From assembly GCF_000585215.1 (NCBI RefSeq), contig NZ_AONC01000029.1:1-64000 (forward strand): DNA of 64,000 bases. Reading direction: 5' to 3'. Source of the DNA: Imhoffiella purpurea. GTDB taxonomy: Bacteria > Pseudomonadota > Gammaproteobacteria > Chromatiales > Chromatiaceae. The notes under the pieces are model-generated. The model was not told the origin of the DNA. It saw nothing but the letters and a program-made list of their open reading frames with translations, and made no database searches. The translations under genes and the position numbers were made by a program. Shown piece by piece: positions 9,783-18,063 of this stretch. Numbering within the stretch: the stretch's first letter is position 1; the number at the start of each line of letters is the position of its first letter.

Positions 9783-10166
9783 ATGGAACTCGAGTCACCG
9801 AGCAAGATGTATAAGAATTCATCCATGCATTTCGATCCCGACCTGGACCAGATTCTCAACCGAGTCTACGGTGCGGGCGACAAGATCAACTCGGAGCCGG
9901 GCAGCAGCGCGGCCTCCTTCCGCCAGTCGGTCGTGCATCGCGAACGCGTATCGCTCGAGCTCAAGCAGGCGCTGAACGCGCTTCGGGATCGGCGCGAGAA
10001 ATCGCAGCAGGTCATGCGCATGAAGGCCGAGCTCGCCTATCTCAAGACCCAGATCGCCAGGCTGAGGGAGCTGGACCGGCAGATCGTGACGCTACGCACC
10101 AGGCTGGAGAAGGAAGACCCCGAGGGTCCGATCGTGGGCACGCTGCCATTGGACGAGATCGACTGA
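9783..10166 (+). CDS. Small coiled-coil protein of unknown function
   Basis: No family recognised. The 127-residue soluble protein has an N-terminal acidic stretch (FDPDLDQILNRVYG) and a continuous, highly charged helical region from about residue 48 to 112 (rich in R, E, K, L and Q) predicted to form a coiled coil. A perfect -10 hexamer TATAAT lies at 9755-9760 without a clear -35, and a Shine-Dalgarno-like AGGTGA precedes the ATG at 9783. In-frame ATGs at 9807 and 9825 are possible alternative starts. Followed by the nickel operon with its own promoter. Confidence 0.6.
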   Translation: MELESPSKMYKNSSMHFDPDLDQILNRVYGAGDKINSEPGSSAASFRQSVVHRERVSLELKQALNALRDRREKSQQVMRMKAELAYLKTQIARLRELDRQIVTLRTRLEKEDPEGPIVGTLPLDEID

Positions 10167-10214
10167 TCGACCCTCGATAAACACGAATCGATCCTCTGTC
10201 CGGCGGTTCGGGGG

Positions 10215-10254
10215 TTGACAGCGCCGGGTGTTACGAAGAACACTCTCGTCACAC
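10215..10254 (+). promoter_or_regulatory. nik operon promoter with NikR-type operator
   Basis: A perfect -35 TTGACA (10215-10220) is followed by the dyad GTGTTAC (10228-10234) - N13 - GTCACAC (10248-10254). The extended arms, GTGTTACGA and TCGTCACAC, match at 8 of 9 positions. The NikR box described for several bacteria outside the enterics is GTGTTAC-N13/15-GTAACAC. The operator covers the -35/-10 spacer and the -10 region, as expected for nickel-dependent repression, and nikR is in this window. It ends 26 bases before the nikK start. Confidence 0.75.
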
Positions 10255-10280
10255 CAACGCGTCAATCGTCGACCATCACC

Positions 10281-11069
10281 ATGAACCGACCCATCTTCGC
10301 GCGTACGCTCGCCCCCGCCAGTCTCTTGTCCGTCTCGCTCCTGATCGCAGGAGGGGTCCAGGCGCACTTTCAGGAACTCATACCGACCGCCGACATCGTC
10401 ACCGCGGACACGGGTGCAGAGGTTGGACTGGAGCTCAGATTCACCCACCCGATGGAGCGCGGTCCGCTCATGGACATGGGCCAGCCGGTGCGCTTCGGCG
10501 TCGCCGGTCCGAACGGGGTGGAGGATCTGACCGCGACCCTGAACGCCGAGAAGACCGACGGCAAGCAGACCTTCAGCGCCGACTACCGCGTCAAGCAGCC
10601 GGGCGACTATGTCTTCTTCGTCGAGCCCGCGCCCTACTGGGAGCCGGCCGAGGGCGTCATGATCGTCCATTATACGAAGGTCGTGGTCGATGCCTTCGGC
10701 GCCGAGGCGGGCTGGGACACCGAGATCGGACTGCCGGTCGAGATCGAGCCCCTGGTGCGTCCCTATGGTCTCTGGACCGGCAACCTCTTCAGCGGCATCG
10801 TCAAACAGAACGGAAAGCCGGTGCCATTCGCCGAGGTCGAGGTTGAATGGATCAACGACGGCTCGGTGACGCCGCCCGCCTCCCCCTTCGTCACCCAGGT
10901 CGTCAAGGCCGACGCCAACGGACACTTCAGCTACGCCATGCCGAGAGCCGGTTGGTGGGGATTCGCCGCGCTGCTCGAAGGGGAGACGCCCATGAAGAAC
11001 CCGGACGGCGAGGAGGTTCCGGTCGAGGCCGGCGCCCTGATCTGGGTGAAGGCGACGGACATGCAATGA
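10281..11069 (+). CDS. nikK: NikK, DUF4198 accessory component of nickel ECF transporter
   Basis: Exported protein of 262 residues with a signal peptide (about residues 1-27, ending GGVQA), so the mature N-terminus starts with His (HFQELIP). DUF4198 proteins occur with Nik(K)MLQO nickel importers and are thought to assist periplasmic metal capture. The beta-sandwich pattern and the segment [20 protein letters not shown] are typical. First gene of nikK-M-L-Q-O, 18 bases ahead of nikM. Start at the ATG at 10281, just after the NikR-type operator. Confidence 0.85.
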   Translation: MNRPIFARTLAPASLLSVSLLIAGGVQAHFQELIPTADIVTADTGAEVGLELRFTHPMERGPLMDMGQPVRFGVAGPNGVEDLTATLNAEKTDGKQTFSADYRVKQPGDYVFFVEPAPYWEPAEGVMIVHYTKVVVDAFGAEAGWDTEIGLPVEIEPLVRPYGLWTGNLFSGIVKQNGKPVPFAEVEVEWINDGSVTPPASPFVTQVVKADANGHFSYAMPRAGWWGFAALLEGETPMKNPDGEEVPVEAGALIWVKATDMQ

Positions 11070-11087
11070 CGGAGCGGCATCCGCCCC

Positions 11088-11708
11088 ATGGCCCACATCC
11101 CTGACGGCGTCCTCTCGGCCCCCGTGCTCGTCGGCGGCGGACTGATGTCCGCCGCGCTGCTCGGGATCGCCCTCAAACGTCTCGACTACGACCGCCTCCC
11201 ACAGGCGGCGGTCCTCTCGGCCGCCTTCTTCGTCTCCTCGCTCATCAGCGTCCCGCTCGGTCCGAGCAGCGTCCATCTGCTTCTGAACGGGCTCATGGGC
11301 CTGCTGCTCGGCTGGACCGCCCTGCCCGCGCTCTTCGTCGCACTGCTGCTGCAGGCGGTCTTCTTCGGCTTCGGCGGCCTCGTGGCGCTCGGCGTCAACA
11401 CCATGAACATGGCTCTGCCGGCCTTGATCTGCGCGCTCACGCTCGCGCCATGGATGCGCCGGGTCGCCCCCGGTAGACGCTTCTGGGTGGGCGCAGCGGC
11501 CGGCGGGCTCGGGGTGATGGCGACGGCTGCCCTGGTGGCGATCGATCTCGGACTGAGCGGTGAGGCATTCCTGCCCGCGGCCCAGATCCTGGTTCTGACC
11601 TATATCCCCCTGGCCGTCGTCGAGGCGCTCATCACGGGCACTGTAGTCGCCTTCCTGCAGCGGGTCGCTCCCGAGATCATCATCCACGACGAGGCAGGAC
11701 ATGCCTGA
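11088..11708 (+). CDS. nikM: NikM/CbiM substrate-binding (S) component of nickel ECF transporter
   Basis: Integral membrane protein of 206 residues with about six to seven hydrophobic helices. In this family the metal is held by the N-terminus and a His at mature position 2. Here the sequence starts M-A-H-I-P-D-G, so removal of Met before Ala would place His exactly at position 2. A second conserved ligand region is SSVHLLLNGLMG. It overlaps nikL by 8 bases. Nickel rather than cobalt is inferred from the NikK/NikL partners and the NikR-type operator. Confidence 0.9.
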   Translation: MAHIPDGVLSAPVLVGGGLMSAALLGIALKRLDYDRLPQAAVLSAAFFVSSLISVPLGPSSVHLLLNGLMGLLLGWTALPALFVALLLQAVFFGFGGLVALGVNTMNMALPALICALTLAPWMRRVAPGRRFWVGAAAGGLGVMATAALVAIDLGLSGEAFLPAAQILVLTYIPLAVVEALITGTVVAFLQRVAPEIIIHDEAGHA

Positions 11709-12366
11709 ACATGCTTTCTCCGCACGCCATGGCGCCCCATCGGCCGCCCTACTGCTCCTGGGCCTGGCGCTCGCCAGCCAGCCGGCGCTCGCCCACAAGC
11801 TCCAGGTCTTCGCCTTCGCCGAAGGCGCACGGATCCAGGGCAGCGCCTATTTCGCCGGCGGAGCCAAGGCGACCGGCGCCCTCATACGTATCCAGGACGC
11901 CACGGGCAAAACGCTCGCCGAACTGACGCCCGATGCCGAGGGTCGGTTCAGCTACCGGGCCACGCAACCGGCCGATCTGCTCGTCGTCGCCGACTCGGGG
12001 GACGGACATCGCGCCGAATGGCGGATCGCCGCGGACGAACTGGCCGGCGGATTCCCCGAACTGGACCCGGCATCCTCCACAGCGGCGGATGGGCGGCATG
12101 ACGAAGCGGCGGATTCGAAGGCCCGGCCTCAGAACGCCGTGGCCATGGAGCCCGAGCCGAAGCTCTCCGGTCGAGCCGACGACGCGAGGCTCCTGATGGC
12201 GATCGAGCAGGCCGTCGCCCGCCAGGTCCGTCCCCTGCGCGAGGAGCTGATCGCCGCTCAGGACCGCGCCCGCTGGCACGACGTGCTGGGCGGAATCGGC
12301 TATATCATCGGACTCACAGGTCTGGCGCTCTGGATGCACGCCCGCTCCAAGGGCGGACGCCCGTGA
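11701..12366 (+). CDS. nikL: NikL accessory protein of nickel ECF transporter
   Basis: 221 residues with an N-terminal signal/anchor ending in PALAHKLQVFA, where the mature chain begins at or near HK. A short beta-rich domain (GRFSYRATQPADLLVVADSGDGHRAEWRI), a charged linker and a C-terminal transmembrane helix (GGIGYIIGLTGLALWMHA) follow. NikL/CbiN-like small subunits keep the S component in its active form. The 3' end overlaps the GTG start of nikQ (GTGA). Confidence 0.82.
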   Translation: MPEHAFSARHGAPSAALLLLGLALASQPALAHKLQVFAFAEGARIQGSAYFAGGAKATGALIRIQDATGKTLAELTPDAEGRFSYRATQPADLLVVADSGDGHRAEWRIAADELAGGFPELDPASSTAADGRHDEAADSKARPQNAVAMEPEPKLSGRADDARLLMAIEQAVARQVRPLREELIAAQDRARWHDVLGGIGYIIGLTGLALWMHARSKGGRP

Positions 12367-13121
12367 CGGAGGGGGCGCTGCTCGCCCCGCTGGGATCGGG
12401 CTGGATCGCGGCGCGCGACCCGCGTCTGCGGATCCTTGCGGCCACCCTCTTCGCGCTGATCACCATCGGGCTCGATCATCTGCCGGTCGCCCTGCTCGCA
12501 TTCGCACTGGCTCTATCGCTGGCACTGACCGCCGGCATACGTCCGGGATTCCTGCTGCGCCGTCTGGCTGCGCTCGAGGGGTTCATGGCGATCCTGCTTC
12601 TCAGCCTCCCGTTCACGGTTCCGGGCCACGCGATCGCCGAGATCGGCCCCCTCGCGGCGAGCCGCGAGGGGCTGCATCTCGCCGGACTCATCCTGCTCAA
12701 GGCCAACACCGTGGTGCTGACGCTCACCGCGCTGATCGGGACCCTGGAACCCGTGGTCTTCGGACATGCGCTGGCCCGGCTGGGCGTTCCGGAGAAGCTG
12801 GTCCATCTCCTGCTCATGACGATCCGCCAGATCCATCTGCTGCACCAGGAATATCTGCGCCTGCGCCAGGCGATGCGGGCCCGGGCCTTCGTCCCCCGCA
12901 GCGACCGCCACACCTGGAACAGCTACGGCTGGCTGATGGGCATGCTGCTGGTGCGCAGCCTGGACCGCGCGCAGCGGGTCATGGCGGCGATGCGCTGCCG
13001 CGGTTTCCGCGGACGCCTCTATCTGCTGGACCAGCCGCGCTGGCGGATCGCCGATTCCGGATCGGCCGCCGGATTCATGATACTGTGCATGGGCCTGCCG
13101 ATCCTGGACCGCATCATGTGA
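12363..13121 (+). CDS. nikQ: NikQ/CbiQ energy-coupling (T) component
   Basis: Transmembrane coupling protein of the ECF importer, 252 residues, about five to six helices. Two Ala-Arg-Gly type signature helices that contact the ATPase are visible as AMRARAF and AMRCRGF, separated by about 45 residues. Start GTG at 12363 overlaps the nikL stop, and its own stop overlaps the GTG start of nikO, so translation of the four genes is chained. Confidence 0.9.
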   Translation: MTEGALLAPLGSGWIAARDPRLRILAATLFALITIGLDHLPVALLAFALALSLALTAGIRPGFLLRRLAALEGFMAILLLSLPFTVPGHAIAEIGPLAASREGLHLAGLILLKANTVVLTLTALIGTLEPVVFGHALARLGVPEKLVHLLLMTIRQIHLLHQEYLRLRQAMRARAFVPRSDRHTWNSYGWLMGMLLVRSLDRAQRVMAAMRCRGFRGRLYLLDQPRWRIADSGSAAGFMILCMGLPILDRIM

Positions 13122-13915
13122 GCCCGAACGAGTCGCACCACCCACCACACAACCAAGCCCCATTGATCGAGCTGCGCGGCATCGCCTTCGATCACCGCGA
13201 CCGTCCGGTACTCGAGGGAATCGACTTCGGTCTCCACCCTGGAGAGCGGGTCGCGCTGGTCGGCCCGAACGGCGCCGGCAAGACCACATTGCTGCTTCTA
13301 TTGGTCGGACTGCTTCGCCCCAAGGCCGGAGAGCTGATCGCCTTCGGCCGAGCAAGACGCAGCGAAGCGGATTTCCACGAGGTTCGCGCCCGGGTCGGGC
13401 TATTGTTCCAGGATTCGGACGACCAGCTCTTCTGTCCCACCGTGCTCGAGGACGTCGCCTTCGGTCCCCTGAATCTCGGCCGCTCGCCGGACGAGGCGCG
13501 TGACGAGGCATTTCGTACCCTGTCGGTCCTCGGACTGGATGGATTCGCGGAGCGGGTCACGCACCGTCTGTCGGCCGGCGAGAAACGCCTGGTGGCACTG
13601 GCGACCGTGCTGGCCATGAAACCCTCGGTGCTGCTGCTCGACGAGCCGACCAACGGTCTCGACGAAGCCACCGAGCAGCGGCTCATCGCCCATCTCTCCG
13701 GTCTCGACCAGGCGATGCTGATCGTCTCGCACGACCGCACCTTCCTCGAGCGTCTGGCGAACCGGGCCGTACATCTTGTCGGCGGCCGGCTGAGCGAGGC
13801 CCGACTGCATCGCCATCCCCACACCCACCATCACAGCCATCTCCATCTGCACCTCTCCCAGGACACCGAGGATCATCACGGTGCCGCCCAGGCCGAGGAT
13901 CACCGGCACGGCTGA
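13118..13915 (+). CDS. nikO: NikO/CbiO ATP-binding component with His-rich tail
   Basis: ABC ATPase of the nickel ECF importer, 265 residues. Walker A GPNGAGKTT, signature LSAGEKR, Walker B VLLLDEPTNGLD and the H-loop IVSHD are all present. After residue about 230 the protein carries a strongly His-rich tail (over a dozen His in about 35 residues, HTHHHSHLHLHL) that is not part of the ABC fold and probably buffers Ni(II). GTG start at 13118 overlaps the nikQ stop. Convergent with the protease gene that follows after 11 bases. Confidence 0.9.
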   Translation: MSPNESHHPPHNQAPLIELRGIAFDHRDRPVLEGIDFGLHPGERVALVGPNGAGKTTLLLLLVGLLRPKAGELIAFGRARRSEADFHEVRARVGLLFQDSDDQLFCPTVLEDVAFGPLNLGRSPDEARDEAFRTLSVLGLDGFAERVTHRLSAGEKRLVALATVLAMKPSVLLLDEPTNGLDEATEQRLIAHLSGLDQAMLIVSHDRTFLERLANRAVHLVGGRLSEARLHRHPHTHHHSHLHLHLSQDTEDHHGAAQAEDHRHG

Positions 13916-13926
13916 ATCGTCCTGCC

Positions 13927-14868
13927 TCACTCGCCCGAGTGGCGCCCACCCGAACCGGGATCGGAAGGCAAACCGAAGAATTCTCGGCAACCGAGCCCGG
14001 TATCGCCGGTCAGACCATTGAGATTGACCGACATATTCGAGCGGGCCATATCCAGCCGACTCAGCCCGTAGACGGTCCCGTTGACACCCACGACCCGGCC
14101 ATCGCGCAGCACCGGACCGCCCGAGTCCCCGGGGCTCAGAGAGGGACTTCCGGAATGCAGCTCCCCGGCATAGCTGTAGAAATTGACCGGATCGACCCGG
14201 ATCACCCGGGTGAATCCCCGGTTGCGCCGACCATAGGGCCGCATGCGTCGGGCGAGCGCCATGCCCTGCAGGCTTTCGTAGCCATAGCCAACGATCTCGA
14301 CCCGATCCCCGGCATGCAATGGCCCGCAGTCGACGGGGAGGATCGGGATGCCCGGAGTCGGCTCCCGGACCCGGAGAATGGCGAGATCGGGGAAACGCGA
14401 GGTGAAGAGTGCATCGCGCTCCACGACCCGGATCCGGCGAGCCAGATCCTCACCGGAATAGCGCTCGCGAAAGTCGCGGATCTTGTCTTCCTTATAGCGG
14501 TAGAAACGCCGCAGTGCCTCCAGGTAGCTCGCATGCAGCCGGACCTCGCGGACGGTGACCGCGAGGAGATCCCCGGACGGAACCGGCGACACCCGATTGC
14601 TGAGGAAGAGACGGCGTCCCGGCCGGAAGGCGTCGTCCAGCCCACCCTTGCTCGTATCCGCCACGCAGTGGGCCGCGGTGAGGAAGCGGTCGTCACCGAT
14701 CTTGGTCGCCGAGCAGTGCAGCCGTCGTCCATCGCCCAGAGCGATCACGGCCGCATAGCGCTCGTCGCTGTCCGGCTCGCCGCCCAGCAGGGCGGCGGCC
14801 GTCGCGGACCAGAAGAGGAGCAGGACGGCCAAGGACCGCAGTCGGGGAACAATGGTCGTGCATGCCAT
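13927..14868 (-). CDS. Secreted trypsin-like serine protease (S1A)
   Basis: Exported protease of 313 residues. A signal peptide (residues 1 to about 26, ending TAAA) is followed at once by LLGGEP, which resembles the IVGG neo-N-terminus of mature trypsins, so signal cleavage alone may generate the active enzyme. Catalytic residues: H67 (LTAAHC), D161 (PDLAIL) and S249 (PGDSGGP). A charged helical insert (about residues 115-150, RFYRYKEDKIRDFRERYSGED) is atypical. Last gene of a minus-strand group herA - membrane protein - protease with gaps of 33 and 12 bases; the meaning of that association is unknown. Confidence 0.82.
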   Translation of the reverse strand: MACTTIVPRLRSLAVLLLFWSATAAALLGGEPDSDERYAAVIALGDGRRLHCSATKIGDDRFLTAAHCVADTSKGGLDDAFRPGRRLFLSNRVSPVPSGDLLAVTVREVRLHASYLEALRRFYRYKEDKIRDFRERYSGEDLARRIRVVERDALFTSRFPDLAILRVREPTPGIPILPVDCGPLHAGDRVEIVGYGYESLQGMALARRMRPYGRRNRGFTRVIRVDPVNFYSYAGELHSGSPSLSPGDSGGPVLRDGRVVGVNGTVYGLSRLDMARSNMSVNLNGLTGDTGLGCREFFGLPSDPGSGGRHSGE

Positions 14869-14880
14869 GCGAAACGGATA

Positions 14881-15417
14881 TCAGCCGGCAGCGGAGTTGC
14901 GAGCGCGATCGGTCTCGAACCGGAAGGGCGCGGCCATGATGCCCCGAGCGGTATGCAGCAGCACCCGGGCCTCCCAGATCATGTGGGCGCGAACGCAGAC
15001 CGGCAGCATCCCCTGCCCCCGGTAACGGCCGTCGCCGAGCGCAACGAGCCTGACGCGATTGAAGCCCATGTTCATGTCGACCCCAACGAAATCGATCTCG
15101 ACCTCGGAGGGCTCGAGTCCCTCGATTCCCACATCGAGCTGCAGAGGAACCATGACGGAAATCGGCCTCGGCCGGATACCCAAGGTCAGGGTCGCGCCGT
15201 CCGCGAAGCTCGCCCGGCAGGCCCCGAGATGCAAATCGCACCCGGGCTCGGGCTGCGCCAGGGCGATCGCATCCGGATGCAGCAGCGGCCAAAAACGCTG
15301 GGCCAGACCGGCGATCAGCACGACCGCCAGCAGACCCGAGCCGATCCATAGACCCAGTGTCCAAGAACCGGATCCCTCGCGGTGCGTCACGGATTCGCGC
15401 TCAGGGCCGGGATTCAA
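14881..15417 (-). CDS. Single-span membrane protein, FixH-like fold possible
   Basis: 178 residues: a short cytoplasmic N-terminus, one transmembrane helix (LGLWIGSGLLAVVLIAGLA, about 21-39) and an extracytoplasmic domain. The domain has two Cys close together (CDLHLGAC), a YIG-like beta-sandwich and the Met-rich motif VDMNMG. This layout recalls FixH/CtaG-type copper-related domains, but the match is weak. It lies 12 bases upstream of the protease gene and 33 bases downstream of the HerA ATPase gene, so the three are probably co-transcribed. Confidence 0.55.
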   Translation of the reverse strand: MNPGPERESVTHREGSGSWTLGLWIGSGLLAVVLIAGLAQRFWPLLHPDAIALAQPEPGCDLHLGACRASFADGATLTLGIRPRPISVMVPLQLDVGIEGLEPSEVEIDFVGVDMNMGFNRVRLVALGDGRYRGQGMLPVCVRAHMIWEARVLLHTARGIMAAPFRFETDRARNSAAG

Positions 15418-15450
15418 GCCGAGCCCTCGTCATCGACCCGCCCGGCATGC

Positions 15451-17139
15451 TCAACGCACCTGCCGCCACCAATTGTCGATGATCCGGGCCACGTCCAGAT
15501 CCTCGGGTCCGGTCGTCCAGCTGACCGAGAGCGGCGCATCTCGGCTCGCCGGCGCCGGATTCGGCGGATGCACCAGGATGCGAGAGGGCAGCATGGCGGC
15601 GTCGCCGACCGCGAGCACCTCGCCCCGACGCAGCGAGGCCAGCAGGTCGGCCAGGTTCTTGGCCCCCTCCGGCAGGAGACGCCGCACGTATTCCTGGTCG
15701 TCGGCGTTCGAGATCTTGAGACAGAGATAGTTGCCGCACTGAGAGAGCACGGTCTCGGAGAGTTCGGTCGGACGCTGGCTGACGATGCAAAGATTGACCC
15801 CGTACTTGCGCCCCTCCTTGGCGATGCGCTCCATGGCGCGACGGGTGCCGACGAACTGGGTATCCGACTCGCGCGGGATGTATTGGTGGGCCTCCTCGCA
15901 GACCAGCAGGATGGGGAACTCGTGACGCCGCGGATTCCAGTAGTTGAACTCGTAGGCCAGCCGGCCGATCTGGGCCGAGATGACCGGACGCAGATCGACC
16001 GGAACCGGGCTCAGATCGATCACCGTGACCTGACGCTTCAGCTCGCCCAACCCCACGAAATCGCGCAGCAGACCCTCCAGACTCGCCGAGCTGGCGTTCT
16101 TGCGCGGACGCATGAAGAAGTCGTAACGCCCGTCGTTGTAGAGCGACTGGAAACGCACCAGGAAGTCGTCGAAGGCCCCGAACAGCGGCCCCTTGACCTT
16201 GCCGAACTCGAGCTTCTCCTCGTTGGCCTTCTTGAATCTCTGATACAGGTCCTCGATCGAGAAATAGACCGGCGAGTCCACCGACAGCCGCTGCAGCCCG
16301 AGGTGCTGATTGGACTGGCGGCGCAGACTGAAGAGGCTCTCGCGCAGGAAGGCGATCTGGACGGTGGCGTTGGAGTCCGCGCGGTCGACGAAAAGATCGA
16401 CCAGCTCCGAATAGGTCAGCAGCCAGTAGGGGATCTCGAGCTCGCGGGCGTCGACATGACGCGCGGCCTCGGGACCGAAGATGCCATGGAAACTGCCGTC
16501 GTCGTCCCGCCAGCCGTATTCGCCGTGAAGGTCGAGCAGGATGATGTGCGAGCGCGGCATCGAACGCACGACGCTCTGCAGCAGACTCGAGAGCGTCCAG
16601 GACTTGCCGGCGCCCGTCTGCCCCAGGATAGCCAGATGGCGGCCGAAGAGGGCCGATGGATCGAGCGTCGCCTTGAGCGAGGGTCGTACCGAGAGACGCC
16701 CCAGCTCCAGACCGCCGGCCTGCTCGCGCGTCAGCAGACCGGCCAGACGCTTGCTCCCGATCAGATGAACCGCCGCGCCGATCACCGGATATCGGCTCAC
16801 GCCCGGCTCCAGGCGGCCGTCCTCGTTGATCTCGCCCAGCGGGGTCAGCTCCAGACGACGCTCGCGGATGGTCACGCGCCGGCTGCCGCCATTGGCCTTG
16901 GGGTCCGGAACGGAACGTGTCTCGACCGCCTCTTCGCGGATCCGAGCCACCTCGGCGAGCACGTGTCCCGCACGGTCCCGGACCTCGACGAAGCTGCCTA
17001 ATTGCCCGACCGGCAGGGATTCCTCGCCCAGATTGACCGAGGATGGAAAGCCTTCATCCGTAGGGAAGACGCTGGCGACCAGGCAACCGCCATGAACATC
17101 GATGACACGGCCGATCAAACTGGTGTCTGACGTGGACAT
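15451..17139 (-). CDS. HerA-type hexameric DNA-translocase ATPase (DUF87)
   Basis: 562-residue ATPase. An N-terminal HAS-barrel-like region (residues 1 to about 100) precedes the FtsK/HerA core: Walker A GQTGAGKS (173-180), the HerA motif LLDLHGEYGW near 201-210, Walker B LLVCEEAH (411-418) and the downstream SQRPTELSETVLSQC motif. HerA ATPases act with NurA in end resection or with SIR2/DUF4297/other nucleases in phage defence, but no such partner is adjacent here. Nearest neighbours are a membrane protein and a secreted protease. Function therefore unassigned beyond DNA translocation. Confidence 0.85.
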   Translation of the reverse strand: MSTSDTSLIGRVIDVHGGCLVASVFPTDEGFPSSVNLGEESLPVGQLGSFVEVRDRAGHVLAEVARIREEAVETRSVPDPKANGGSRRVTIRERRLELTPLGEINEDGRLEPGVSRYPVIGAAVHLIGSKRLAGLLTREQAGGLELGRLSVRPSLKATLDPSALFGRHLAILGQTGAGKSWTLSSLLQSVVRSMPRSHIILLDLHGEYGWRDDDGSFHGIFGPEAARHVDARELEIPYWLLTYSELVDLFVDRADSNATVQIAFLRESLFSLRRQSNQHLGLQRLSVDSPVYFSIEDLYQRFKKANEEKLEFGKVKGPLFGAFDDFLVRFQSLYNDGRYDFFMRPRKNASSASLEGLLRDFVGLGELKRQVTVIDLSPVPVDLRPVISAQIGRLAYEFNYWNPRRHEFPILLVCEEAHQYIPRESDTQFVGTRRAMERIAKEGRKYGVNLCIVSQRPTELSETVLSQCGNYLCLKISNADDQEYVRRLLPEGAKNLADLLASLRRGEVLAVGDAAMLPSRILVHPPNPAPASRDAPLSVSWTTGPEDLDVARIIDNWWRQVR

Positions 17140-17311
17140 GCGGGATCACTCCATGTAGCCGAAAACGGATGGCGAGCCAGGCGAACGCCGATCATTGAAC
17201 CCTGTACTTGGATGCATGCTAGCAGGATCGGGGTCGGGGGCAGAGATTTCATGCGAATCCAGTCACAAGAGTCAGGATGAAGTTCGGCGTCCGACTTGAA
17301 TAATTAGAAAT

Positions 17312-17331
17312 TGCTTATATTTTTATAAGCA
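17312..17331. promoter_or_regulatory. AT-rich inverted repeat, operator candidate
   Basis: TGCTTAT (17312-17318) and ATAAGCA (17325-17331) form a perfect 7-bp dyad around six A/T bases, in the 223-base gap between the divergent HerA gene and the small exported protein. It stands out against the GC-rich surroundings. It could be an operator or an AT-rich promoter element; no factor is identified. Confidence 0.45.
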
Positions 17332-17362
17332 TCCGACAACCGACCCAACGTGGAGATGTATC

Positions 17363-17536
17363 ATGGGTGCATTAGGTGTTCTTGCCGCAGCGATCGTATT
17401 GGCGGGCGGCATTCAGTCGACGGTCCATCTGGCCGACGCGGACGATTCTGGAATCGGGCTCAAGGGAACCCCGGTCATCGAGGTCCAGGCGATCCAATCG
17501 GATCAGAGCGGGCAATCCTCCCGAAACGGACATTGA
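17363..17536 (+). CDS. Small hydrophobic-start protein, unknown
   Basis: 57 residues starting MGALGVLAAAIVLAGGIQST, a signal peptide or single membrane anchor, followed by a short acidic, Ser/Gln-rich tail ending SSRNGH. GGAG (17352-17355) lies 7 bases before the ATG, a good ribosome binding site. Codon third positions are G/C biased as in neighbours. It sits between the AT-rich dyad at 17312 and nikR, on the same strand as nikR. No family recognised. Confidence 0.5.
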   Translation: MGALGVLAAAIVLAGGIQSTVHLADADDSGIGLKGTPVIEVQAIQSDQSGQSSRNGH

Positions 17537-17635
17537 TCCTCCGAGCCGGATCGCAGCGAATGCCCTGACGTCCTTGCGCCGGGGCATGAATCATTGGCAT
17601 CCTGCATACCTTGTCTTCCGCATGCCCCCTTCCAG

Positions 17636-18058
17636 ATGCCTAACCCAGACGAAACCATCCGCTTCAGCGTTTCACTCCCCAAACCACTGCTGGACGAACT
17701 GGACAGGAGGGTCGTCCGCAAGGGCTACGCCTCGCGATCGGAATTGGTCAGGGACCTGATCCGAGAACGCATCGTCGAGGAGACCTGGGAGCGCGGCGAC
17801 GAGGAGGTCGCCGGTGTGCTGACGATCGTCTACGACCACCATCAGCGCGAGCTGACGCAGCAGATCCTGGACATCCAGCATCGCCAGTACGTCCATGTCG
17901 TGGCCTCGACCCACGTCCATATGGACCATCACAACTGCCTGGAGACCATCATCATCCGGGGCATGCCGGCCGAGATCGAACATCTCAGCCTAGAGATCGC
18001 CGGACTGCGCGGGGTTCGCTTCGCCGAATTGACGCGCGCCTCGCGGGTCCAGAACTGA
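17636..18058 (+). CDS. nikR: Nickel-responsive transcriptional regulator NikR
   Basis: Ribbon-helix-helix repressor with C-terminal ACT-like nickel domain, 140 residues. The RHH part is [19 protein letters not shown] plus [13 protein letters not shown]. The four nickel ligands of E. coli NikR (H76, H87, H89, C95) correspond to H82, H93, H95 and C101 here ([11 protein letters not shown]). The ATG at 17636 was chosen because it places the RHH strand at the expected distance from the N-terminus; a TTG at 17594 is less likely. Its probable target is the operator in front of nikK at 10228-10254. Confidence 0.93.
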   Translation: MPNPDETIRFSVSLPKPLLDELDRRVVRKGYASRSELVRDLIRERIVEETWERGDEEVAGVLTIVYDHHQRELTQQILDIQHRQYVHVVASTHVHMDHHNCLETIIIRGMPAEIEHLSLEIAGLRGVRFAELTRASRVQN

Positions 18059-18063
18059 GGCGC

